Positions 27,703 to 37,808 of a stretch of 60,339 bases of DNA are shown piece by piece. The translations under genes were made by a program, and so were the position numbers. Each line of letters opens with the position of its first letter. Positions within the stretch are counted from its first letter, which is position 1. The notes below the pieces were generated by a model. It was not told where the DNA came from. It made no database searches and saw only the letters and a list, made by a program, of their open reading frames with translations. This DNA comes from Fibrobacterota bacterium (lineage in GTDB: Bacteria; Fibrobacterota; Fibrobacteria; UBA11236). The stretch lies in assembly GCA_028287505.1 (NCBI GenBank), contig JAQBPN010000099.1:1-60339 (forward strand), read 5' to 3'.

Positions 27703-28321
27703 AGTCTGGCGCCTCGGCTTGCGAGTGAAAGAACCAAGTTTAATGGTAAGATGTCGAATTCGGGCGTTACGGAATTCCAAATCCGGAATTCATAACTTTG
27801 AAAGAGGCAATCTAATAAAGCGACCAAGTACGCACAATCCGTAATGGAGTAATAAATATGTAAAGCCTGATCCTGATTTGAGAAATTTCATTTCAAAAAG
27901 GCGAGTTGTATTTTTTTCCGACGCATTGTTGCGAAGAGTCAGAAAATGATTGAATGTGATAAGCGTCTGTAACTATTTGGAATTGTCATTTCGAAGTTGA
28001 TGCAATCCCGATTGCGCGCGTTCCCCTCCCCGTCCGGATCGGCGGGAAATCCGTTTTGTTTACTTTTGCAAACGCATTCATTGGGCCGGGATATTTTCGC
28101 CGGCCTTCCGCAGTAGATTAATGAAGGTCCGGATGGAGGAATCCCGTTCCGCCGCGCCCCTACGCGAGCGGACCCGAATCCTTGTCCCGGGCGTCCCGTT
28201 TCACGGTCCGATCCCGGAATCACCGAGGATAACCAAGTAAAAACTCTACCGGCGGGATCATCCGGAATAAGGGCGGAAAAGCGATAAATTTGAGGGCTAT
28301 AATAGGACGGGGAGGTCGTGG
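27703..28321. promoter_or_regulatory. Long A/T-richer divergent intergenic region, 619 bases
   Basis: No supported gene. It separates the minus-strand ThDP operon from the plus-strand sugar-dehydrogenase module and is clearly more A/T-rich (27790-27990) than its surroundings, which suggests promoters or imported DNA. Three GAATTC sites stand at 27756, 27772 and 27786. A perfect TATAAT (28298-28303) lies just ahead of the dehydrogenase ribosome site (GGAGGT 28311-28316) but has no good -35 partner and would leave almost no leader. Confidence 0.4.
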
Positions 28322-30154
28322 GTGATACAAATGAACGAAATCGGGACCGGTACGAAGGGGTTGGTTTCGCGGCGCGGTTTGGGCGGAATGGGCCTTTGCG
28401 CCCTGCTTTGCCTGGGATCGGGCGCCGCTCAGGGGAAGTTCTCCGTGCCGAATTGTTCCGATGTGACGGAAGGCGAATTCAAGTACGTCCCCTTGGTGGG
28501 AAGGGCTACCAGCACCCAGACTAAGGCGCTCGCCATCGATCCTGATCTGGCGGAGCCCATCCACATGGCTATGGATTTGCAACCCAACAACAAGGTCGAC
28601 ATCTACTTTACGCAACGGAACGGCACGGTGAAGAAATATTCCGGGGCCAGCAACGCCTTGACCACCATCGGCGCTATTCCATCCGGCACGCTTTCGGTCA
28701 ACGGGGAAATGGGTTTGACGGGTATCGCCCTGGATCCTGCCTTCAAAACCAATAATTGGATCTACCTGTTCTATGCCACCAACGGCGATCTGCGGCTTTC
28801 CCGGTTCACCTTGACCGGGGGCACATTCACTGTAGCTACCGAAAAGCGCCTCATCACCTACCGCAAAGTCAGCAGCGCCCACATGGGCGGTGCCCTGGCA
28901 TTCGATTCGAACGGGGATCTGTGGATTTCCTCCGGGAACGACGGGTCGGATTACCCTGGCTCTTATAGCGAAAGCAACGAGGGTGGAAGCAGCGAGGCCT
29001 CATCGGCCAATCTGAACGATTTGCGGGGCGGGATCATGCGCATCCATCCCGACAACTCTACCAAGGGGTATACCATTCCCGCCGGCAACTTCTCCGAGTA
29101 CTGGTCGAACTATTTCAAGCAAAAGGGCAATACCACCCTGGCCGCGGAGTACGCGGACCCGGCCAAGGTCAAGCCCGAGCTTTTCGTGAAAGGCACCCGC
29201 AATGCCTACAATATCGCGGTGGATACCGTGAAGCATTGGGTGGCCTTCGGCAGCATCGGCATCAACGTGACCACCTCCATATCCGAAGCGCATTTCCTGG
29301 TCACGCACCCGGCTTTCGTCGGATATCCTTACTTCGCCGGCGGCTTCGGGACCGAACCGGGAACGGGCTATTATGAGCTATGGTCCGGAGAGGGCGCTGC
29401 CAACTTCTCCTCCTCGCATCCCGGGCTTACGGAATCCAGCAGCGGGCCCGTGAACAACTCCAAGTGGAACACTGGTCCCAAGCAATTGCCTCCCGTAACG
29501 CCGGGCATGCATTCCTATCTGCGCGGCACTGTCGGGGCGGCCGCGGTGACCGGCTCTTTCTACCACTACAATCCAGCCTCCACCTCCAAGGTGAAATTCC
29601 CGCCGCATTTCGAGGGTGTCTGGACCATCACGGATTGGGTCCAGAACAACAACGTCAGCAATCCCAAGGGGGGCGGATTCCAAGGCGTGAAAATCTTCAA
29701 GGTCAAGCCCACCGGGGACGGCCTCCTGGACTCCTTGAAGTGGTTTAAGAACTTCGGGATCCAGGGTGCCCTGGACATGCAGTTCGGGCCCGATGGCGCC
29801 CTGTACATTCTCAACTACGGCAACCTGTATTTCGGAACCTCGGCGGAAGCCAAGATCGCGCGCATCGAATACACGGGTTCCTGCCTCCCCACGACGTTTG
29901 GGGACTTGGTCAGGTCCTCCGATCCGATCGACGTCACCCATGCCGGGGAGCTCTTCGATGTGAAAATGGATGGAGCCTATTCCATCACCATCCGGAATCT
30001 GCAGGGACGCCTGCTGATGCAGCTCCCGGGTCGGAACGGCAAACACACCTATAATATCCGGGAATTGGTGCCCGCGGGGACTCCCTCCGGTCTGCTGAAC
30101 GTGACCGTCTCGGGCGCCGGGGGAACGGAGCGGTTCCGAGTTTTCAGGAATTGA
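28322..30154 (+). CDS. Secreted PQQ-dependent sugar dehydrogenase (GSDH/sorbosone dehydrogenase type) with sorting domain
   Basis: 610 aa from the GTG at 28322, five bases after GGAGGT; the ATG at 28331 is too far from that site. Signal peptide: hydrophobic segment LGGMGLCALLCLGSGAAQG after basic residues. The beta-propeller matches soluble glucose/sorbosone dehydrogenases: GEMGLTGIALDPAF, H187 in AHMGGALAFDSNGDLW with GNDG, GGIMRI, and R293 in GTRNAYNIAVD, equivalent to the PQQ-contacting His and Arg of the family. Predicted to oxidise a sugar or sugar alcohol with PQQ outside the cytoplasm. The last ~75 residues (YSITIRNLQGRLL...RFRVFRN) form a sorting-type domain. Followed after 28 bases by a diheme cytochrome, its probable electron acceptor. 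Confidence 0.85.
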   Translation: MIQMNEIGTGTKGLVSRRGLGGMGLCALLCLGSGAAQGKFSVPNCSDVTEGEFKYVPLVGRATSTQTKALAIDPDLAEPIHMAMDLQPNNKVDIYFTQRNGTVKKYSGASNALTTIGAIPSGTLSVNGEMGLTGIALDPAFKTNNWIYLFYATNGDLRLSRFTLTGGTFTVATEKRLITYRKVSSAHMGGALAFDSNGDLWISSGNDGSDYPGSYSESNEGGSSEASSANLNDLRGGIMRIHPDNSTKGYTIPAGNFSEYWSNYFKQKGNTTLAAEYADPAKVKPELFVKGTRNAYNIAVDTVKHWVAFGSIGINVTTSISEAHFLVTHPAFVGYPYFAGGFGTEPGTGYYELWSGEGAANFSSSHPGLTESSSGPVNNSKWNTGPKQLPPVTPGMHSYLRGTVGAAAVTGSFYHYNPASTSKVKFPPHFEGVWTITDWVQNNNVSNPKGGGFQGVKIFKVKPTGDGLLDSLKWFKNFGIQGALDMQFGPDGALYILNYGNLYFGTSAEAKIARIEYTGSCLPTTFGDLVRSSDPIDVTHAGELFDVKMDGAYSITIRNLQGRLLMQLPGRNGKHTYNIRELVPAGTPSGLLNVTVSGAGGTERFRVFRN

Positions 30155-30182
30155 ACCGCGGAGCCGCAAAAGGCGGTCGGTA

Positions 30183-31649
30183 ATGGATTCTACGGGCCCT
30201 GATCGCGCCGCCGCATCGGCGGCGATTCTTTTTTCCATTTCGGCCTTCTTCGCGTGCTTTCCGCTTCCCGCGGGTGCGCGGCTGGCGTCGGCACTCGTGG
30301 ACTACCGGTCGGGCGATACCGCCTCGCATCCTCCTCCCAGACTCTCCCTTACCGGCCTATACCGGGATATGACGGCCTCGCCCCGCGCGGTTTCCGACTC
30401 CATCTACCCTTATGAAGTGAACGCCCCGTTCTGGAGCGACGGCGCGGGCAAAGAGCGGTTCATCACCGTTCCTTCGGGAAAGACGGTCGTCCCCACGGAT
30501 TCGAACGGGTACATTTTCCCGGACGGATCGGTGTTGATCAAGAACTTCACCTTGGATACGGTCGAAGGCGATACCTCAACCCGTATCCTTATCGAAACCC
30601 GCTTCCTGACCGTATGGCTCGTGGACGGATATCCTTCCTTCTCCGGGCTCAGCTACCGCTGGCGCCGGGATCAAAGCGACGCTGACCTGGTGCCGCAATC
30701 CGGGGCTGATGCGCTAGTGGGCGTGCTCGCGGGCGGGGAAAGCCGAGGATTGCGCTGGCGCTATCCCAGCCAACAGGAATGCAGCCGCTGCCATGTACCG
30801 GAAAGCCGCGGAGCCGCGGGATTCTTCACCCAGCAACTGAACCGGCCCATCCCGGGCCATGCCGGCGGGAACCAACTCCAGGACTTGGCGGACAAAGGCG
30901 TGCTCGCGTTCAATCCCGTCGCGGGTAAGGATGGGGCCTTCCGTTGGCGCGCGCCGGAAGACACCTCAGCCGGCCTGGAAGTCCGGGCCCGGTCCTATCT
31001 GGCTGCGAACTGTTCCCATTGTCACGGCAACCTCTACAACAACCACGCCGACATGAGCTTCGACTATTTCGATTCGGCCCAGACGAATGCCTATTCCCTG
31101 GCCACGGGTTACCCCGGCTATCTGGGTTATCTGGACAGGCCCAAGGATGGCGATGCCCTGTATCCCAAATTCATCTACCCGGGACGGCCGCACAGTTCCT
31201 TCGTACTTTGGAGAATGCTCAACCGGGGAACGTTCGAGGAGACGAACCGGGACCAGATGCCGCCCTTGGGCACTTATCGGATCGATTCGCTCGGGCTCGG
31301 ACTGCTCCGGGATTGGGTATGCAGTCTGGGAAATCCGGCCACGCCCGCCGCGGCCTGCAAGCTTCCGGATGTGTTCTCGGAACCCTATGCGGGCACGGGT
31401 TTGGGCGGGCGGCACGGGAAGTCCGGCCGGCCCCAGGGGCTCAAGGCGTTCCTCCGCGGCCGGGACCTTACCGTGTCATCCGGCCGGGCGAGCGTCCCGG
31501 CAGGACTCCGGCTTTTCGATTCGCAAGGACGGCGGATAGGCATGATGTCCACGGGACCGGGAACATTCCGGATGACGGAGCGACTGCACCGGGGTCTGTA
31601 TTTCCTGAAGGCCGGGCCGGAATTGCTGCGCCTGGAATTTCTGGAATGA
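30183..31649 (+). CDS. Secreted diheme c-type cytochrome (SO2930/TIGR03806-like) with sorting domain
   Basis: 488 aa. Signal peptide-like N-terminus (ILFSISAFFACFPLPAGA). Typical features of the SO2930-type diheme family are present in order: PFWSDGAGKERF, FPDGSVLIKNF, ETRFLT, YRWRRDQSDADLV, YPSQQECSRCH (first haem, C200/C203/H204), NQLQDLADKGVL, YLAANCSHCHGN (second haem, C277/C280/H281) and MPPLGT (M359, probable haem ligand). The C-terminal ~75 residues (LRLFDSQGRRIGMM...GLYFLKAG) form a sorting-type domain. Expected to accept electrons from the PQQ dehydrogenase encoded 28 bases upstream; the two genes are probably cotranscribed. Confidence 0.88.
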   Translation: MDSTGPDRAAASAAILFSISAFFACFPLPAGARLASALVDYRSGDTASHPPPRLSLTGLYRDMTASPRAVSDSIYPYEVNAPFWSDGAGKERFITVPSGKTVVPTDSNGYIFPDGSVLIKNFTLDTVEGDTSTRILIETRFLTVWLVDGYPSFSGLSYRWRRDQSDADLVPQSGADALVGVLAGGESRGLRWRYPSQQECSRCHVPESRGAAGFFTQQLNRPIPGHAGGNQLQDLADKGVLAFNPVAGKDGAFRWRAPEDTSAGLEVRARSYLAANCSHCHGNLYNNHADMSFDYFDSAQTNAYSLATGYPGYLGYLDRPKDGDALYPKFIYPGRPHSSFVLWRMLNRGTFEETNRDQMPPLGTYRIDSLGLGLLRDWVCSLGNPATPAAACKLPDVFSEPYAGTGLGGRHGKSGRPQGLKAFLRGRDLTVSSGRASVPAGLRLFDSQGRRIGMMSTGPGTFRMTERLHRGLYFLKAGPELLRLEFLE

Positions 31650-31732
31650 ACAAACGGCCGATGCGGATTTTGTACAAAAGGACGCCTGGAACGGCCCTCG
31701 GATAGATTCCCCGAATAGTGTCCCTTGATCCC

Positions 31733-32359
31733 ATGGGGACATTTTCAAAACCGCATGCGGGCGTCGCGCTTCTCTGCATTTTCCTTTTTGCGGGATGGGC
31801 CGTGGCCCAAACCGAAATCTACAAGCCCTATAAGAATGCCGCCATGTGGTCTGCGGAGACCTTGTACGTGGGCGCGGGCTTCAGCTACCATGGCGGCGGA
31901 CCCATCACCGTTTCCGTAAAGGGTTCCGAATCCTTGACGGATGGAAAGCTCTACTTCATCAATCCCGCGACCAGCGATACCCTCTATCTGTTCGACAACC
32001 GGGCCGCCCCCGGAACGGCCGTGGAGGTCTCCAAATCGACCCTGGTGCCCAAGGGAGGGGACGTGGTGTTCATGTATGTGCCGGAGAACAACCACGTGCC
32101 CAAGTTCACCGGGGCCAATCGGAGCGCGGACAGATATAAGAGCGCCGAGTCCAGCGACGACAATGTCAAACCCAATTATCGCTACGGGCACCGCTGGTCC
32201 GTGGCCGGCAGGACCAAGGGGGGAGGCGTGGAATTCGGATTCGAAGACTGGGCCTTTTCCGGAAGCGATATGGACTTCGACGATGCCATTTTCGAGGTCA
32301 AGGGCCTGGAGTTGGATGTCCTGCCGCGGTCCCTGAAATCCAGGGATCTGGTTCGCTGA
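31733..32359 (+). CDS. Exported DUF4114-domain protein
   Basis: 208 aa from the ATG at 31733; a GTG at 31718 would add five residues. The signal peptide (AGVALLCIFLFAGWAVAQ) is followed by a beta-rich chain with a C-terminal VEFGFEDWAFSGSDMDFDDAIFEV segment, the hallmark of DUF4114, an acidic, probably Ca2+-binding domain of secreted proteins. No sorting domain is visible. It follows the diheme cytochrome on the same strand after an 83-base gap. Function unknown; possibly surface or matrix associated. Confidence 0.75.
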   Translation: MGTFSKPHAGVALLCIFLFAGWAVAQTEIYKPYKNAAMWSAETLYVGAGFSYHGGGPITVSVKGSESLTDGKLYFINPATSDTLYLFDNRAAPGTAVEVSKSTLVPKGGDVVFMYVPENNHVPKFTGANRSADRYKSAESSDDNVKPNYRYGHRWSVAGRTKGGGVEFGFEDWAFSGSDMDFDDAIFEVKGLELDVLPRSLKSRDLVR

Positions 32360-32615
32360 AGGTCCCGTTTTCCATCCTCAAAATCGTGATATAAGAATCA
32401 CTTGAACGCAAATGTCCTGGAAGTCCTGAATTTTTCGGCCGGACTGTTCCAATCCCATCCCTCTATTCCGCGGGCCCGGGCGCTTTGGATCCGTTGCTTG
32501 CGGTAAAGTGTTCTCTTTTGCGAACATATTCGCGATCCGCGGATTTTCCATGGGATTTTTGGCGGTAGATTGGGAGCACGTTCCTTGGGAGCGGATCCCT
32601 TTTTCCGGAGGTACC

Positions 32616-34094
32616 ATGCGCGCTACTAATGCGTTTCCTTTCATCCTCGCGCTCGCCGCGGCCCAGGCCTTTGCCCAGATCCCGTTCAAAAAAGTTGCCT
32701 TGACCCCCATTACCATGGGGACCACGGAGACCCCGCTTTTTGTGGGCGAAGGCGTCACCGTCGGGGACTTCAATAAGGACGGCAATTTGGACGTGGCCGC
32801 CGGCATCGACATTTGGCTGGGCCCCGACTTCACGAAGAAGCAGAAATACGGAGCCGGCGCCGAGACCTTCAATGGGGCCACCGGATATGCCTCCTATTAC
32901 ATGAACCTTCCCGCCATGGACGTGAACAAGGACGGCTGGATGGATATTCCCGTCAGCGCCGGCGTGGGCGGAAAGGATTTCTGGCTGGAGAACCCCAAGG
33001 GCGGGACCGGCACCTGGGTGGAGCATCCGATTGCCGCCTATGCCGGATTCGAAACCAACTGCCTGTATCCGCTTTTGAAGAATGGTTCCCTGCAATTGCT
33101 CTATGCGACCAACGACAAGAAGGTGGGTTACGCCACTCCCGATCCCGCCGATCCAACCAAGGCGTGGACCTTCCATCAAGTCGGCGACCCCAGCCCTCCC
33201 GGCGGCAGCTACAACGGATACATCCTCAACTCCCATGGGCTGGGAATGGGCGACATCAACGGCGACGGCCGCAACGACGTGATGGTTTCCGACGCTTGGT
33301 TCGAACAGCCGGCCTCTTTGGTGGGCGATCCGCTGTGGATCCGCCATAACTTCGATTTCAATCAGAAAAAAGCCCACCCGGAAATCACCGCTACGAACCA
33401 GGCATGGGGCGGTTCCCATATGTACACCTCCGATGTGGACGGGGACGGGGATTCGGATGTGGTGGCAGCCCTGGACGGCCATGGCTGGGGCTTGGCATGG
33501 TTCGAACAGGTCAAAGCGACCGACGGCAGCATCACTTTCAAAGACCATATCATCATGGGGGCGAGGACCCAGGAGGCCACCTACGGCGTGGCCTTTTCCG
33601 AGCTCCACTCCCTGCAGTTCATCGACCTGAACGGGGACGGCCTGAAGGACATCGTTACGGGGAAGCGTTGGTGGGCGCATAACAAAGGCGGCGCTGATGC
33701 CGAGAACGAGGGGGCGGCCGTGTTGTACGCCTTCCTGCAGAAGCGGGGGGCGGGGCCGGGGACGACCACTTTCACGCCCGTGCTGTTGGACTCCGCCGTC
33801 GGATCGGGTTGCCGCCTGGAAGTCGTGGATATGAACACCGACGGGTATCCGGACGTGGTGGTCGCCGGCAAGAAAGGCGTTTACGTCTACCTCTCCACCA
33901 ACCGGACGCCCATCGCCATCTTGGGCCCGTCCTGGGCGCAGGCTCGCCGGAGCGGTTGGAGGCTTTCCATCATGGCGGACAGGTCTCCCGGCTTGGCCGT
34001 GAGCGGCGGAGTCTCCAAGGCCCTGAACCTGTTGGGCGCGTCCCTGCCGATCCTGGAAGCGTCCCACGGGGGCGTGCTCATCCGCAAGGACTGA
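32616..34094 (+). CDS. Secreted FG-GAP/VCBS-repeat beta-propeller protein
   Basis: 492 aa from the ATG at 32616, with a perfect GGAGGT ribosome site and a signal peptide (MRATNAFPFILALAAAQAFAQ). At least five FG-GAP/VCBS-type repeats with Ca2+-binding loops are readable: VGDFNKDGNLDVAAG, AMDVNKDGWMDIPV, MGDINGDGRNDVMV, TSDVDGDGDSDVVAA, FIDLNGDGLKDIVTG and VVDMNTDGYPDVVV. Such propellers bind surfaces or glycans. The C-terminal ~75 residues do not look like the sorting domain of the neighbours. A hairpin (34101-34135) just after the stop probably ends the transcript. Confidence 0.82.
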   Translation: MRATNAFPFILALAAAQAFAQIPFKKVALTPITMGTTETPLFVGEGVTVGDFNKDGNLDVAAGIDIWLGPDFTKKQKYGAGAETFNGATGYASYYMNLPAMDVNKDGWMDIPVSAGVGGKDFWLENPKGGTGTWVEHPIAAYAGFETNCLYPLLKNGSLQLLYATNDKKVGYATPDPADPTKAWTFHQVGDPSPPGGSYNGYILNSHGLGMGDINGDGRNDVMVSDAWFEQPASLVGDPLWIRHNFDFNQKKAHPEITATNQAWGGSHMYTSDVDGDGDSDVVAALDGHGWGLAWFEQVKATDGSITFKDHIIMGARTQEATYGVAFSELHSLQFIDLNGDGLKDIVTGKRWWAHNKGGADAENEGAAVLYAFLQKRGAGPGTTTFTPVLLDSAVGSGCRLEVVDMNTDGYPDVVVAGKKGVYVYLSTNRTPIAILGPSWAQARRSGWRLSIMADRSPGLAVSGGVSKALNLLGASLPILEASHGGVLIRKD

Positions 34095-34100
34095 GCCGTC

Positions 34101-34135
34101 GGCATGCGTAGGGCCGGTCCGACCCTTCGCATGCC
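34101..34135 (+). terminator. Strong stem-loop after the FG-GAP gene
   Basis: GGCATGCG pairs with CGCATGCC (8 bp), then a T/T mismatch and AGGG/CCCT (4 bp) around a nine-base loop, starting seven bases after the stop. Only a short pyrimidine run (CTCTTCCC) follows, so it is a probable but non-classical terminator. Confidence 0.55.
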
Positions 34136-34161
34136 CTCTTCCCGCGGAAATCCACGACTCC

Positions 34162-36042
34162 ATGGAAGTGCGCGATAATCGCCGCATTAGTACAAGCGAA
34201 GCCATCTCCGAACGACTAGACTTCTTTTGCCCGTGGACTCTCCATGGGCGCGCTAGCATCGCCGGATGGGTAGGATTGGACCGTTTTCTGCGGATTGGTT
34301 GCGCCTGCCTCTCGTTCCTGGCATTGGCGAATGCGCAAGGCCTCGACTCCACGCTGGAAGGCGGATTCCCTACTTTCACCGGACCGGTGCAGACCGTGCA
34401 CCCGGACTACCGGATTTTTTCCCTGACACCGGAAGGCTATGCCTTCAAGGTGACGGGAATGGATTGGATGGCCAACGGGGATTTGGCGGTGCTGACCATT
34501 TCGGACACGGTCTTTCCCGGCACGGGAGGCGGAACGGGAGTGGTTTACAGGCTGAAGGGAGTCAAAGCCGCGGTTTCCAACTCCATCCGGATCGATGAGG
34601 TCTATTCCGGGTTCACGGTGCCATTGGGCCTGGCGGTCATGGATGATTCGATATACGTGTCCGATTTCAATGGGCTGGAAAAACTGGTCGACGTGGATCG
34701 GGACGGGAAGGCGGACAGTCTGGCCACCGTGGCCGTCTATCCGGAAAAATCCACCGTCTCCTTCGGATTGTGGAACGCGAACGTCATCCATTCCGGCGGC
34801 GGATTCTATACGGCCCTGGGGACCTACCATTACGTGGACTCCACCTTCGACACCGCGGTTTGCAAGCCCAAACCCACGCGGGGAATTATCCACAGGATCG
34901 ATAAGAATGGGAATGTCGAGTTCCTGGGTTCGGGTTTGCGCGAGCCCAACGGCCTGGTCTTCGCGTCCGATGGGGAATTGTTCGCGACCGATAATGACGG
35001 CGAATGGGTCCCGAGCAACAAGCTGGTGCACATCCGCAAGGATGCGTTCTACGGGATGTGCGTGGGCACCCGTTGGGATCCATCCCTGGTCTATGCCCCG
35101 CCGGCGATCTGGTTTCCCCATGTGCTGCGGTCGCCGGGCCAGCCGATCCTGATCCCGGCGGGGCCATACAAGGATCAGATGGTGGTGGGGGATTATGCGC
35201 TCCTGACCTTGAGCCGGATTTTCCTGGAAAAGGTGGGCGGCGGATACCAGGGCGCGCTGTTTCCCTTTTCCGGCGGATTGATTTCGGGAGCCCTGCGCCT
35301 GGCGGGCGACGAAGCGGGCAGCCTCTACCTGGGTGAAATGGAGATCGAATCCACGGAAGGCTGGTGGTACGGGCAGCCCGACCGGCCGACACATATCGGT
35401 TACGGGCTCCAGAAAATGGCCTACCAAGGGGATTCGGCATTCGAAATGCTGACGGTGCGGGCCACCCCGAAAGGGTTTTCCATAGGCTTCACGGCCCCGG
35501 CCGGACCTTCCGCGGGCGATCCCGCGAATTACCGGATCCAACAATGGCGCTATCAGCCGACCTTCGAATACGGCGGCCCCAAGCTCGATTCGCAAACCTT
35601 GCGCGCGGACAGGGCCACGTTGTCTGCGGACGGAAAAACGGTGGCCTTGGAAATCCCGGGACTGAAACCGGATCGGGTCGTGCACATCCAATTGCACAGG
35701 GACTTCCGCTCCCGCGAAGGGAAGGCCCCATGGACTTATGAAACCTGGTACACCTTGAATGCGATTCCGGCCGGAGACATCGGCGGGGTCCGGGAGGAAA
35801 CGGCCGCATACGCGACGGCGTTCACGGTCAAGCGGGGAGGGCCTGGGAAAACCGCCATCCATGTCTCCCTACCGGAAAAATACGCCGTCACGATCTGGAA
35901 CCTGCGGGGGACGCGGATCCTTTCCGCTTACGGCGAAGGCCCCGGGGATTTCCTTCTCGATCAAGCGGTGCCCGAAGGGGTGTATCCGATTGTGATCCAG
36001 GCGGCCGGCCGGTCTTACCAGGGCCGCGTCAGGCATTTTTGA
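34162..36042 (+). CDS. Secreted NHL/glucose-dehydrogenase-like beta-propeller protein with sorting domain
   Basis: Up to 626 aa from the ATG at 34162. The first ~38 residues look non-protein; a TTG at 34276 would start directly before a signal peptide-like segment (RFLRIGCACLSFLALANAQG), so the true start is uncertain. The propeller region resembles PQQ-type or NHL sugar-binding propellers: GMDWMANGDLAVLTISD, VPLGLAVMDDSIYVSD, LREPNGLVFASDGELFATDND, VVGDYALLTLSRIFLE and GSLYLGEM. A beta-sandwich (~440-540) follows, then a sorting-type domain (YAVTIWNLRGTRIL...GVYPIVIQAAGRSY). No haem motif. It follows the oxidation module but is separated from it by a probable terminator. Confidence 0.7.
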   Translation: MEVRDNRRISTSEAISERLDFFCPWTLHGRASIAGWVGLDRFLRIGCACLSFLALANAQGLDSTLEGGFPTFTGPVQTVHPDYRIFSLTPEGYAFKVTGMDWMANGDLAVLTISDTVFPGTGGGTGVVYRLKGVKAAVSNSIRIDEVYSGFTVPLGLAVMDDSIYVSDFNGLEKLVDVDRDGKADSLATVAVYPEKSTVSFGLWNANVIHSGGGFYTALGTYHYVDSTFDTAVCKPKPTRGIIHRIDKNGNVEFLGSGLREPNGLVFASDGELFATDNDGEWVPSNKLVHIRKDAFYGMCVGTRWDPSLVYAPPAIWFPHVLRSPGQPILIPAGPYKDQMVVGDYALLTLSRIFLEKVGGGYQGALFPFSGGLISGALRLAGDEAGSLYLGEMEIESTEGWWYGQPDRPTHIGYGLQKMAYQGDSAFEMLTVRATPKGFSIGFTAPAGPSAGDPANYRIQQWRYQPTFEYGGPKLDSQTLRADRATLSADGKTVALEIPGLKPDRVVHIQLHRDFRSREGKAPWTYETWYTLNAIPAGDIGGVREETAAYATAFTVKRGGPGKTAIHVSLPEKYAVTIWNLRGTRILSAYGEGPGDFLLDQAVPEGVYPIVIQAAGRSYQGRVRHF

Positions 36043-36107
36043 CCCGCCGCGGAATCGCATAATCTCCCTATCCCGATGGACGCACCCGCAGGGCGCCGCA
36101 CCCGAGG

Positions 36108-37628
36108 CTAGGCCCTCAGCGCCGATCTCCATTCGCCACCGGACCGGGAGCCGGGCGACATGGATTTGGGAAGGGACCCTTTGATCATGATCATCAAGGT
36201 ATTGATCAATTCATTGAGTTCCTCGGCCTGGGAGGTCAACTCCTCGGAAGCGGAGGCGGATTCTTCCGCATTGGCGGCATTGGACTGGGTGAGTTTGTCC
36301 ATCCGGGTGACGGCCGTTCCGATCTGCTCGATGCCTTTGGCCTGCTCCACGCTCGCGCTGGAAACCTCGCCGATGAGCTGGCTCAGCTTCTGTACGCTCT
36401 CCACGATCTGGGTCAGGATGGTCGCGACCTCCTGCGAAACCGCTACGCCGTTGTCGGCGTTCTTCTGCGACTGTTCGATCAGCGAAGACGTATTCTTGGC
36501 CGCTTCGGCGCTGCGTTGGGCCAGATTGCGCACTTCTTCGGCCACCACCGCGAATCCCTTGCCCGCATCTCCCGCGCGGGCCGCTTCCACGGCGGCATTC
36601 AAGGCCAAAAGGTTGGTCTGGAAGGCGATTTCATCGATGGTCTTGACGATTTTGGCGGTCTGATCGGAGGAGTTTTTGATCTGGCCGATGGCATCGCTCA
36701 TACGGGTCATGGCGGTCCGGCTTTTCTCCACGGCTTGGCGCGTATCATTGGCCATCGCGTTCGCTTGCTTGGCGTTATCGCTGTTCTGCTTGGTCATCGA
36801 GGACATTTCTTCCAAAGAGGCGGAGGTCTCTTCCAGGGAAGAAGCCTGTTCGCCGGCGCCTTCCGCCATCTGCTGGCTGTTCACGCTTATCTCGCCCGAC
36901 GCGGAGGTGATCCTCCCGCTTCCCGAGGACAGAGAATCGATAACCAGGGTCAGGGAGGTGGCGATGAAATGATTGATGAAAATGCCGATCAAGACCACCA
37001 AGCCGATGATGGCGCCGCCCAGGATGAACAGGATCAGGCTTCCCTGTTTGATTTTCCGCGCCGCTACGGACTCGTCATCCTTGTTCCGCTCCGTGGCCAT
37101 ATCGACCGCCTGCAGAATGGCCGCCAGGTGCGCCTCGTATTTTTGCGTGAGAAAGCCGTGCATCAGGTTGTCGACTTTGGCCCGGTCCCCGCGCAATACG
37201 GCCGGGATGAACTCGCGGTCCTTGGTATCCAGGAACTCCAAGGCCGGTTGGTATGATTTTTCCACCAGGGTGGTCTTCAAGTCGCCGACCCCCAGGTCCG
37301 CGATCCAGAAAGCGTGGCGGGTCTCGTAGTCCGCTCTCAAGGTTTTGCTCTTCTCGACCAAGGCGGCCAGCTTTTCCGGATCCTTTTCCGTGGAAAGCTG
37401 GAACGCGTTCAAATAGGATTCCAGCAGATATTCGGGAGGCGGGAGGATATCGGCGATAAGGTCTTTGCCTTGGACGATGTTCTTATAATAGGGCCCGTTC
37501 ACTTTCACCGATGTGAGGGTGCTGAAAACAAACCATCCGAAAATGCCGGAACAGGCGACGATCAGCCCCAGCAGAAGGGCCATCTTGGTTTGCACTCCCA
37601 TGGCTTTTGATCCGGATTGATTTCCCAT
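36108..37628 (-). CDS. Methyl-accepting chemotaxis protein
   Basis: 506 aa, ATG with AAGGGG seven bases ahead. Membrane helix ~14-35, a periplasmic helical sensor domain of ~150 residues ([33 protein letters not shown]), second helix ~190-212, then the long cytoplasmic coiled coil. The signalling tip is intact ([39 protein letters not shown]). No clear HAMP domain follows helix 2, and there is no C-terminal NWETF-type receptor pentapeptide. It should sense a small ligand and signal to CheA; no che genes are in the window. Confidence 0.93.
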   Translation of the reverse strand: MGNQSGSKAMGVQTKMALLLGLIVACSGIFGWFVFSTLTSVKVNGPYYKNIVQGKDLIADILPPPEYLLESYLNAFQLSTEKDPEKLAALVEKSKTLRADYETRHAFWIADLGVGDLKTTLVEKSYQPALEFLDTKDREFIPAVLRGDRAKVDNLMHGFLTQKYEAHLAAILQAVDMATERNKDDESVAARKIKQGSLILFILGGAIIGLVVLIGIFINHFIATSLTLVIDSLSSGSGRITSASGEISVNSQQMAEGAGEQASSLEETSASLEEMSSMTKQNSDNAKQANAMANDTRQAVEKSRTAMTRMSDAIGQIKNSSDQTAKIVKTIDEIAFQTNLLALNAAVEAARAGDAGKGFAVVAEEVRNLAQRSAEAAKNTSSLIEQSQKNADNGVAVSQEVATILTQIVESVQKLSQLIGEVSSASVEQAKGIEQIGTAVTRMDKLTQSNAANAEESASASEELTSQAEELNELINTLMIMIKGSLPKSMSPGSRSGGEWRSALRA

Positions 37629-37808
37629 CTTAGCGCCCCTTCGCGCCCGCGAGCGCGGAATTCGAACCGATATCCTTCAGGTTTGACTTCCATCCCCGAA
37701 AGCATGGAAGGCATCGACGTGAATACTTTAAAGCGTGGCGGAATTCACGGTCAAATATTGTTAAAGCTTAAGACCGCCCGGCCCGGAAACGGATTGGGAA
37801 GATTGGGT

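Noticed and set aside
27939-28223. 94-codon minus-strand frame in the 27703-28321 gap
   Set aside because: No ribosome site or family, and it lies in DNA that looks regulatory.
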